Shown here: piece by piece, positions 16,216-22,750 of the stretch | How the letters are laid out: every line of letters begins with the position of its first letter | How positions within the stretch are numbered: position 1 is the first letter of the stretch | Assembly: GCF_002163875.1 (NCBI RefSeq) | Contig: NZ_CP019333.1 | Span: 124,001-188,000, forward strand | Length of the DNA stretch: 64,000 nt | Source: Gilvibacter sp. SZ-19 | GTDB lineage: Bacteria; Bacteroidota; Bacteroidia; Flavobacteriales; Flavobacteriaceae | Direction: 5' to 3' | Position numbers and translations under genes: made by a program | The notes under the pieces: generated by a model | Told to the model about the DNA's origin: nothing | The model's database searches: none | The model's input: the letters and a program-made list of their open reading frames with translations, nothing else

Positions 16216-17244
16216 ATGAATACAAAGCCCGCTTTTAGATTCTTTTTTCTAGGCGCTTTGTTGTGTCTGCTTTGCCTTGTACTTAATGTAAGTCTGGGTT
16301 CTGTGGCTATCCCCTTTAAAGACACTTTACAGATATTGAGTGGTGGTGAGACGGCCACCAGCAGTTGGGATTATATCGTTTTAAACTATCGTTTACCTAA
16401 AGCCTTAACAGCCCTAATGGTCGGCAGTGGTTTAGCCATTGCTGGCTTGCTCATGCAAACGCTTTTTCGCAACCCTTTGGCAGGACCTTTTGTTCTAGGG
16501 ATCTCTAGTGGAGCGAGTTTGGGGGTTGCCCTTTTGGTCTTAGGAGCGGGTATCTTCGGAGGCTCTATAGCCGGACTGGCTTTTAAAAGTTGGGGCATTG
16601 TAGCAGCTGCCAGTGTAGGAAGCTTCTTGGTGCTACTAGCAGTTATGGCTGTAAGTACACGGGTTAAGGACACTATGGCTATATTGATCATTGGACTTAT
16701 GTTTGGTAGTTTGACAGCGGCCGTCGTAGCTGTTATGGCTTATTTTAGTCCTGCAGAAGACTTACAACGCTATGTGTTTTGGTCTTTTGGAAGTTTAGGC
16801 GGAAACTCTTGGAATAGCATAGGTATACTCGCTTTATTCTTTGGACTTGGGAGCCTCTTGAGTGTAGCGAATATCAAAGCCTTAAATGCGCTTTTACTAG
16901 GGCCTCAGTACGCCCAAAGTATTGGAGTTCATTTAAAGCGGGCCACACTTTGGATCATTTTGGCAACCTGTATCTTGGCAGGAGCTATAACCGCTTTTGC
17001 AGGTCCAATAGCCTTTGTCGGCTTGGCCGTACCACATTTGACCAGACTCTTTTTAAATACTTCGGACCACAGAATACTGCTACCGGCAGTGGGTCTCTCC
17101 GGAGCGATATTAATGCTGATCTGCGATTCCATAGCGCAATTGCCTTATAGCGAGCTTACCCTACCGATCAATGCGGTAACCTCTTTGTTTGGAGCTCCGG
17201 TGGTGATCTGGTTGTTGGTTCGCAAGCGTAAACTTCTATTCTAA
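16216..17244 (+). CDS. btuC: FecCD/BtuC-type ABC transporter permease
   Basis: The 342-residue polytopic protein, with about ten helices, belongs to the FecCD family. Typical segments are NYRLPKALTALMVGSGLAIAG, MQTLFRNPLAGPFVLGISSGASLG, YFSPAEDLQRYVFWSFGSLGG and AGPIAFVGLAVPHLTRL, which contains the coupling helix to the ATPase. It would form the inner membrane channel as a homodimer. It starts one base after the binding protein gene and shares one base with the ATPase gene. Confidence 0.92.
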   Translation: MNTKPAFRFFFLGALLCLLCLVLNVSLGSVAIPFKDTLQILSGGETATSSWDYIVLNYRLPKALTALMVGSGLAIAGLLMQTLFRNPLAGPFVLGISSGASLGVALLVLGAGIFGGSIAGLAFKSWGIVAAASVGSFLVLLAVMAVSTRVKDTMAILIIGLMFGSLTAAVVAVMAYFSPAEDLQRYVFWSFGSLGGNSWNSIGILALFFGLGSLLSVANIKALNALLLGPQYAQSIGVHLKRATLWIILATCILAGAITAFAGPIAFVGLAVPHLTRLFLNTSDHRILLPAVGLSGAILMLICDSIAQLPYSELTLPINAVTSLFGAPVVIWLLVRKRKLLF

Positions 17245-18026
17245 TGGCCAAACAGTTAGCAATAGAAATAGAGGATCTTAGCATAGGTTATGGAAAGGGC
17301 AACAAGGCTTTTGTGGTGGCCGATGCCATTACTTTAAAGCTTGAGCCTGCTTCACTCTATGGATTGATAGGCATTAACGGTTCGGGAAAATCAACACTGA
17401 TCAAAACCTTAAGCGGGGCCTTGAATCCCTTAAGCGGGGAATTCAAGCTTCAGGGTGAATATGCACATAGGCTTACTATGGAAGCCCGGGCAAAAATGCT
17501 AAGTGTAGTGCTTACTAAATCTCCAGTTTCGCTCAATTTGAGTTGTTATGAACTGGTGGCATTGGGTAGGCATCCGTACACCAACTGGGTGGGTAAACTC
17601 ACAGCTTTAGACAAAGAAGCTATCTATGATGCGCTAGAGAAAACAGACCTAACAGCCTTAAAGGACAAAAAATGTTATCAGCTTAGCGACGGTCAACTGC
17701 AGCGTGCACTACTTGCACGAGCCATTGCACAAGACACTCCTATTATTATTCTGGACGAACCCACCACCCATTTGGACTTACACCATAAGTTCAATATGCT
17801 AAAACTGATGCATCAATTGGCAAGAGAGGGTAAAACAGTGCTGTACGCCACTCACGATTTAGAGCAGGCCTTGGAACTTTGCGATAGTATCTTGTTGGTA
17901 AAAGACAAGCGCATAGCGTCCTACAGCCGAGAAAAAGTGTTGACCTCCGGGGTATTGGAATCCTTATTCCCAAAAGAGACGGTGCGATTCGATGCGGAGT
18001 CCAAGCGTTTTTTTCTCAACAAATAA
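17244..18026 (+). CDS. btuD: ABC transporter ATP-binding protein (BtuD-like)
   Basis: The 260-residue ATPase has Walker A GINGSGKSTL (about 45-54), the signature LSDGQLQRALLARAIAQ (Asp in place of the common first Gly of LSGGQ), Walker B PIIILDEPTTHLD, and the switch His in YATHDLEQ. It energises the FecCD permease from the cytoplasmic side. The ATG overlaps the permease stop by one base (TAATG), indicating translational coupling. The LSDGQ variant is known in other importers of this family, so it does not suggest loss of function. Confidence 0.92.
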   Translation: MAKQLAIEIEDLSIGYGKGNKAFVVADAITLKLEPASLYGLIGINGSGKSTLIKTLSGALNPLSGEFKLQGEYAHRLTMEARAKMLSVVLTKSPVSLNLSCYELVALGRHPYTNWVGKLTALDKEAIYDALEKTDLTALKDKKCYQLSDGQLQRALLARAIAQDTPIIILDEPTTHLDLHHKFNMLKLMHQLAREGKTVLYATHDLEQALELCDSILLVKDKRIASYSREKVLTSGVLESLFPKETVRFDAESKRFFLNK

Positions 18027-18101
18027 GGATTTATAAATTGTCGGATTCCGAAGCATAAAAATTCCGATAGTTCCGTTGGCTTCCCTATCTTTAACCTAAT
18101 T

Positions 18102-19430
18102 ATGACAAGCGAAGTACTCTTATTTGTATTCTTAGCCATTTTGTGCATGTTCTTTGGTGCATTTATTGGCAATTTATTGGCTCGACTCAAGTTCAAAGCA
18201 CGCTCTTCTGCCTTGCAGGAGCGTTTGCATCAGGAGCACTTGCAGATCGAAAAACTCGATGAGCAATTTAAACGCGCCTTGAACGAAAAAGAAGCCCTCC
18301 GCGAAGAAAAGGAATTCTTAGGTCGGGAACTCACCAAGCAGAATGCGGCCTATGACCACCTGAAACAGCGCAGTCAGGAGCAGCAAGAAGAAATGACCAA
18401 ATTGCAAGAAAAATTCACCAAGGAATTTGAGAATTTGGCCAACAAGATCTTTGATGAAAGTTCTAAAAAGCTCACCCATAGAAATAAAGAGAGCATTGAG
18501 AATATCTTGAATCCGCTGCAAGAAAAACTCAAGACCTTTGAAAAGAAAGTTGAAGATTCCAACAAAGAGAATATAGTTAAACACACGGAGCTAAAGCAGC
18601 AGATCAAAGGCCTGATGGAGCTCAACGAGCAAATGAGTAAAGAGGCGACCAACCTCACCAAAGCCCTTAAGGGAGACAGTAAAATGCAAGGAAATTGGGG
18701 GGAATTGGTCTTGGAGCGTGTCTTGGAAAAATCAGGTTTAGAAAAAGACAGAGAATATTCTGTACAATCGAGTTTTACTACAGAAGACGGGAAGCGCGTT
18801 TTGCCGGATGTGATCATTCACTTACCCGAGGGCAAAAAGATGATCATAGATTCCAAAGTTACCCTTACGGCCTATGAGCGATATGCCAGCGAGGACGATG
18901 AAACGCAGCGACCTGCTCTACTTAAAGAACATATTGCTTCTTTAAAACGACATGTGGACCAGCTCAGTGAAAAGAACTATCAGAATTTGTATCAGATAGA
19001 AAGTCCTGATTTTGTCTTGTTGTTTGTTCCTATCGAGCCCGCTTTTGCTATTGCCACTCAAGCCGAGCCACAACTCTATAATTGGGCTTTTGAGAAGAAT
19101 ATCGTGATAGTGACTCCAACTACCCTCTTGGCTACCTTACGAACCATAGACAGTATGTGGAATAACGAAAAGCAGCAGCAAAATGCTCTGGAGATCGCTA
19201 AACAAGCCGGAGCGCTGTACGATCAGTTTGTCAACCTAACAGACGATCTGCTCAAGGTTGGAAAACAATTGCAAACCGTGACCGGAACCTACGAGACCAG
19301 CATGAAAAAACTAACGGGCCGCGGCAATTTGATCACCCGAGTAGAAAAACTCAAAAAACTCGGAATAAAACAAACCAAGCATCTGAACGAAAATCTACTG
19401 AAACGCGCCGACGCTGATGAAACTGATTAA
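18102..19430 (+). CDS. rmuC: DNA recombination protein RmuC
   Basis: The 442-residue protein has an N-terminal membrane helix (VLLFVFLAILCMFFGAFIGNLLA), a long coiled coil (about 30-180) rich in Glu, Lys and Gln, then the RmuC domain: MQGNWGELVLERVLEKSGLEKDREY, LPDVIIHLPEGKKMIIDSKVTL and NWAFEKNIVIVTPTTLLATLRTI. RmuC limits inversions at short repeats in E. coli and resembles nucleases, though its reaction remains unclear. The gene overlaps the next small frame by 14 bases. Confidence 0.95.
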   Translation: MTSEVLLFVFLAILCMFFGAFIGNLLARLKFKARSSALQERLHQEHLQIEKLDEQFKRALNEKEALREEKEFLGRELTKQNAAYDHLKQRSQEQQEEMTKLQEKFTKEFENLANKIFDESSKKLTHRNKESIENILNPLQEKLKTFEKKVEDSNKENIVKHTELKQQIKGLMELNEQMSKEATNLTKALKGDSKMQGNWGELVLERVLEKSGLEKDREYSVQSSFTTEDGKRVLPDVIIHLPEGKKMIIDSKVTLTAYERYASEDDETQRPALLKEHIASLKRHVDQLSEKNYQNLYQIESPDFVLLFVPIEPAFAIATQAEPQLYNWAFEKNIVIVTPTTLLATLRTIDSMWNNEKQQQNALEIAKQAGALYDQFVNLTDDLLKVGKQLQTVTGTYETSMKKLTGRGNLITRVEKLKKLGIKQTKHLNENLLKRADADETD

Positions 19431-19641
19431 GTTGATAGAGATCATTGGCTATGGCGTAGTCTCTTTAGTAACCTGGTGGGCAGGCATTAGTGCTTTTTTT
19501 GAAAAGCCCAAACAGTCTGTGATAGACTCCTATTCCGGGGCAGTGACCTTCTTTGGTATTTTGTCTATGATCATTGCAGCCTGCTTGAGCTATGTGGTCT
19601 ACCGAAAATGGAGCGAGTACAAAGCAGGTGACTTCAAATAA
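19417..19641 (+). CDS. Small two-helix membrane protein coupled to rmuC
   Basis: This 74-residue frame begins inside the last codons of rmuC (14-base overlap) with ATG and encodes two hydrophobic helices (IEIIGYGVVSLVTWWAGISAFF; AVTFFGILSMIIAACLSYVVY) joined by a short loop, ending in a charged tail KWSEYKAGDFK. No family is recognised. The overlap suggests co-translation with RmuC, which also has a membrane anchor, so a physical partnership is conceivable but unproven. Confidence 0.65.
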   Translation: MKLIKLIEIIGYGVVSLVTWWAGISAFFEKPKQSVIDSYSGAVTFFGILSMIIAACLSYVVYRKWSEYKAGDFK

Positions 19642-19653
19642 GCGCTAAGCCTT

Positions 19654-20547
19654 TTAAAACACGCGACTTAAATTAAATCCGAAGAAAAAATCACCGTCAG
19701 ACCAATCTCCGGCACCACGAATTAGATAGCCGTCTTCGAACATAGCTTGCGCATTAGTAAAATGCAGCTGGAACACATGGCCACCAGTTTCCAGATCAAC
19801 TCCTATAGAAAGTGGATTCTTAAAACTTGAATTTGAGTTTCTATTCAAATGCCAACCATAATCTGCATTCAGACTCCAGCGGGGGCTCAATTTGTAACGG
19901 GCTCCAAAGCCAAGGGCGAATTGGTCGTTATCTTCGTCGAAGAACTGAGGAGTTCCATTACCACTAATAGCAGTGCTGCGAGTCGCTAAGTTCTCGTGCA
20001 AATAGGTCGGAGCCAATAGCACAGAAAGTCGTTTGTTCAGTTTGGAAGAGAGCAACAATTGTGAGGTATATGTGAGTCGATCTGAAAACTCTAAATTGTT
20101 GAACAGGTCCTTATCTAAAGCTGTGTTCACAGTGACCAAGTTGTATCCTACCAAGGTGAACGGCAAGCCACTTTGCTCTTGCTGAAGCAATCGATATTTG
20201 GCATGAAGTCCGTAAGTCTTTTGCAAGGAACTACGCGCGAAGCCTAAATTTAGCCAAGGCCTTAAGCCGTAAATGAATTTGAGCTGCGTCACCGCCTGAT
20301 CCAGACCAAAAAGATCGTCGATCCCATTTTTGACCGTTCCAAAACGGTGTGAAACAATAAAATAAAAGTCCTTGTGCCCTGCCAATTTGGTCGATTCGAA
20401 GTTCACGATCTTCAAACCTTTAAAAGCAGCGCTGACAGCTTGAGTACTGTCTATATCGGCCTCTAACTCGGCAAGAAGATCGTCTTGCGCAATGGCAGAT
20501 CCGCAGCAAACCAATAGCGCTAAGAATATATTTAGAAAGTTTTTCAT
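19654..20547 (-). CDS. DUF5777-family outer-membrane beta-barrel protein
   Basis: The 297-residue protein has a signal peptide (MKNFLNIFLALLVCCGSAIAQ) and alternating beta-strand sequence throughout, with the family segments VSHRFGTVKNGIDDLFGLDQAVTQLKFIYGLRPWLNLGFARSS and a terminal FFFGFNLSRVF that ends in Phe, as outer-membrane barrels do. It is last of a five-gene minus-strand cluster with an OB-fold protein, YceI, a cytochrome c and a cupredoxin. A role as the outer-membrane element of that system is inference. Confidence 0.82.
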   Translation of the reverse strand: MKNFLNIFLALLVCCGSAIAQDDLLAELEADIDSTQAVSAAFKGLKIVNFESTKLAGHKDFYFIVSHRFGTVKNGIDDLFGLDQAVTQLKFIYGLRPWLNLGFARSSLQKTYGLHAKYRLLQQEQSGLPFTLVGYNLVTVNTALDKDLFNNLEFSDRLTYTSQLLLSSKLNKRLSVLLAPTYLHENLATRSTAISGNGTPQFFDEDNDQFALGFGARYKLSPRWSLNADYGWHLNRNSNSSFKNPLSIGVDLETGGHVFQLHFTNAQAMFEDGYLIRGAGDWSDGDFFFGFNLSRVF

Positions 20548-20548
20548 T

Positions 20549-20920
20549 TTAGTCGTTGATGATTTTACACTGATCCATACTGACCAGCTCGAAAAGGGAA
20601 TCGTAGCCTAAGACTCGCCCTTTAATGATTAAATTTTCTTGTAGAGAAACTTCAGGGATACTGTCCAGCTTACAATACACGGAATTGGACAAAACCAAAC
20701 CGTCTAATTCTAAAGCGGTCACATAGCCTCGTAATTCTACCGTAGTGTTACTCAAGGTATCTTCGCTGCCTGTCAATAAGGTCTTTAATTCAGAAGCGGT
20801 TCCCTTAAATACAGCTGTTTCCTGTTGAATATCTCGGTGATCCTGATAGAGGTAATTATAACCCAATACAGCAACTACCACCAAGACCAAAGCCACTATG
20901 ATCCAAGATTTGCGCTTCAT
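20549..20920 (-). CDS. Membrane-anchored OB-fold protein
   Basis: An N-terminal helix (KRKSWIIVALVLVVVAVLGYNYLY) is followed by a 95-residue beta domain that reads like a small OB fold: TTVELRGYVTALELDGLVLSNSVYCKLD and NLIIKGRVLGYDSLFELVSMDQCKII. This resembles tRNA_anti-like periplasmic proteins of Bacteroidota. Two Cys residues (YCKL and DQCKI) could form a disulphide. It lies one base from DUF5777 and two from yceI. No function is known. Confidence 0.65.
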   Translation of the reverse strand: MKRKSWIIVALVLVVVAVLGYNYLYQDHRDIQQETAVFKGTASELKTLLTGSEDTLSNTTVELRGYVTALELDGLVLSNSVYCKLDSIPEVSLQENLIIKGRVLGYDSLFELVSMDQCKIIND

Positions 20921-20922
20921 GA

Positions 20923-21474
20923 TTAAATGGATTTAAGTTGCAGTTGTACATCTACCCATACCTCATCGGCTATTTTTTTGGCAACGATCTTTGGGATTTC
21001 TATGTTGAAGTCTTCTGGTTTTAAGGCAAAACGAGCCGACAATAGCAGGTCTTGATCTGCTTTGGAAAGCTGTAGTTCGGTTTCAAAAGCTTGTACCACT
21101 CCGTGGATCTCTAAAGAACCGCTGAATTGAAATGCCGTTTTACCAGCATTTATAGCCTTAAAATCAAAGTCTTTGATCTCACCTTTAAGAACTGCTTTAG
21201 GATATACTTCGGATTCCATATAGTTCTCGTTGAAGTGTTCTTCCATCAGGGCAATATCGAATCGAAAGCCTGTAACCAGAGCCAATACGGCCAATTGACC
21301 ATTGTCTGAGTTCAATACAGCGCTCACGCTACTGTGCTTAGCTGCAACAGGCTCAAAAGAAGGCACAGAGGCCTCAAAGGCAATGCTTCCTGCTTTAGTC
21401 CCAAACTTTTGGGCCATGCCAATACTGCTACATAGCAGGAACAAGGTTGCTGCCAAATAATTTCTATAACTCAT
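20923..21474 (-). CDS. YceI-family lipocalin-like periplasmic protein
   Basis: The 183-residue protein has a signal peptide (MSYRNYLAATLFLLCSSIGMAQ) and the YceI eight-stranded barrel pattern: GSIAFEASVPSFEPVAAKHSSV, MEEHFNENYMESEVYPKAVLKGEI and FSGSLEIHGVVQAFETELQL. YceI proteins bind isoprenoid lipids such as polyprenyl quinones in the barrel. Placed between a cytochrome c and a membrane-anchored OB protein, a quinone-carrier role in periplasmic electron transfer is a reasonable inference, not shown by the sequence. Confidence 0.88.
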   Translation of the reverse strand: MSYRNYLAATLFLLCSSIGMAQKFGTKAGSIAFEASVPSFEPVAAKHSSVSAVLNSDNGQLAVLALVTGFRFDIALMEEHFNENYMESEVYPKAVLKGEIKDFDFKAINAGKTAFQFSGSLEIHGVVQAFETELQLSKADQDLLLSARFALKPEDFNIEIPKIVAKKIADEVWVDVQLQLKSI

Positions 21475-21480
21475 CGGGTG

Positions 21481-21852
21481 TTAGTTTTCGAGCAAGCCGT
21501 CCTCGCTCCATTGGATCAATAGGTCTATGGTCTGCTGTGGCAGGCGAGGCCCGCCAAGGGGCATCAAACCATCTGCGCCTTCTTCTCTGCTCACTCTGTC
21601 TAAGAGTCCGCGGTTCAGGACAGCATCTCTTGCAGCCAAATAAGAATCTAGGGACATTGGTGCACCGTTCTGAGGCGGATTGCTGTGACACACCACGCAA
21701 CTGTTGTCAAAAATAAATTTGACATCGCTGTAGGTGACCTGTTCTTCTGCTTCTACCTCCGGAATAATGGGTTCCAGGTCGTCCTGAGTGTTGTTGCTGC
21801 ATCCCCACAGCAGAACACCCAAGACGAATATTGGAATTAATTTAGTCATCAC
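21481..21852 (-). CDS. Cytochrome c-like lipoprotein
   Basis: The 123-residue protein has a lipobox (VLGVLLWGC, Cys18) and one haem-attachment motif CVVCH at residues 52-56 in the segment VKFIFDNSCVVCHSNPP. A possible Met ligand lies in DGLMPLGGPRLPQQ. It ends IDLLIQWSEDGLL, which is the usual C-terminal helix of mono-haem cytochrome c. ATG is doubled at the start (MM), so the first or second may be used. It lies between the secreted cupredoxin and YceI in one transcription unit (gaps of 16 and 6 bases). Confidence 0.85.
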   Translation of the reverse strand: MMTKLIPIFVLGVLLWGCSNNTQDDLEPIIPEVEAEEQVTYSDVKFIFDNSCVVCHSNPPQNGAPMSLDSYLAARDAVLNRGLLDRVSREEGADGLMPLGGPRLPQQTIDLLIQWSEDGLLEN

Positions 21853-21868
21853 TTCAGACAGTTATTTC

Positions 21869-22435
21869 TTACTGAAGAACGATACGCAAGGACTGAGAAC
21901 CTTCGTCTGTCTGAACACGCACAAAGTACACTCCAGATTTAAACACTCCCATAAAAATGCTGGTCCTATTATTGTTGTTAACCGGCGCATCCATGAGCTG
22001 TTTACCGTTTATATCAAAGAGTTGCACACGCTCCATCCCAACTGGTGAGTCAATGAAAAGCCAATCCTTTACCGGATTCGGATAAAACTCAAGATTGATG
22101 ATCTGATTGTCGTCCACACTTAGGGCACCAACCTCGATAACACCATTCATACTAGGGTGAACATCACATTGATACGGGTTCGTCCCGACGTTTGGAAACT
22201 CACGAGAAAAGGTAGAACCACTCGGAAGCACCCCACTGTCAAAGGTGTCTGTACTTCCTGGCATAGAGGTTACCGTGTGAGGAGCGCCATCGGTCCAGAT
22301 CCAGTTGACGGTATCTCCAGCTTCGATAACGAGTGTTCCTGGGTCAGCACCAATAAACCAATTGATGTTGTGCGTGGTTTGCGCTTGAAGATTAAAAGTC
22401 AAAAAGGTAATAAAGGCAAGTAAAATAGTTTTCAT
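21869..22435 (-). CDS. T9SS-secreted cupredoxin (plastocyanin-like)
   Basis: The 188-residue protein has a signal peptide (MKTILLAFITFLTFNLQAQ), a blue-copper domain (about 22-104) and a T9SS type A sorting domain (about 116-188, LEFYPNPVKDWLFID to SQSLRIVLQ). The four type 1 copper ligands are all visible: His53 in APHTV, Cys90 in YQCDVH, His93 and Met96. The protein should therefore cross the outer membrane and be attached to the cell surface or released. It is first in the five-gene redox cluster, which implies electron transfer outside the outer membrane. Confidence 0.9.
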   Translation of the reverse strand: MKTILLAFITFLTFNLQAQTTHNINWFIGADPGTLVIEAGDTVNWIWTDGAPHTVTSMPGSTDTFDSGVLPSGSTFSREFPNVGTNPYQCDVHPSMNGVIEVGALSVDDNQIINLEFYPNPVKDWLFIDSPVGMERVQLFDINGKQLMDAPVNNNNRTSIFMGVFKSGVYFVRVQTDEGSQSLRIVLQ

Positions 22436-22694
22436 AGGTAGTCTTTTTTAGAAAATTGTTTAACGATTTAGTTGTCGTTAATACAACACCAGCATCCTAT
22501 AAATTCCTACCTCAAAAGAAAATATTCATAAAAAACAACTGAAAAGAAAATGAATAAATATAGTTTCAAATTAATGATTATCAATATTTTACAGCTAAAA
22601 CAAGGGAGCTAAAAAAAGCTGAAAATATTTTCAGGGATGAGGTTTTAGCAGTCGCCCTGGTTGAATATTTCGTTTTATGCAAATAAAAAATAGT
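22436..22694. other. Spacer between the cupredoxin cluster and carB terminator
   Basis: About 260 bases, strongly A/T-rich, without a credible open frame, tRNA or hairpin. It must contain the promoter of the redox cluster near its cupredoxin side, but I cannot pick a convincing TAnnTTTG box. Confidence 0.5.
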
Positions 22695-22729
22695 TAAACA
22701 AAAAAGGTGTGATCTTTAGACCACACCTT
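22695..22729 (-). terminator. carB terminator
   Basis: On the minus strand AAGGTGTGGTC and GATCACACCTT pair over 11 bases (one G-U) around a TAAA loop, followed by six T. It sits about 20 bases after the carB stop. Confidence 0.88.
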
Positions 22730-22750
22730 GTTGTTCTGTGTTAATAATAC

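Noticed and set aside
22436-22750. tRNA or small RNA in the long spacer next to carB
   Set aside because: No cloverleaf, GTTCRA segment or consensus promoter; only the carB terminator is recognisable.
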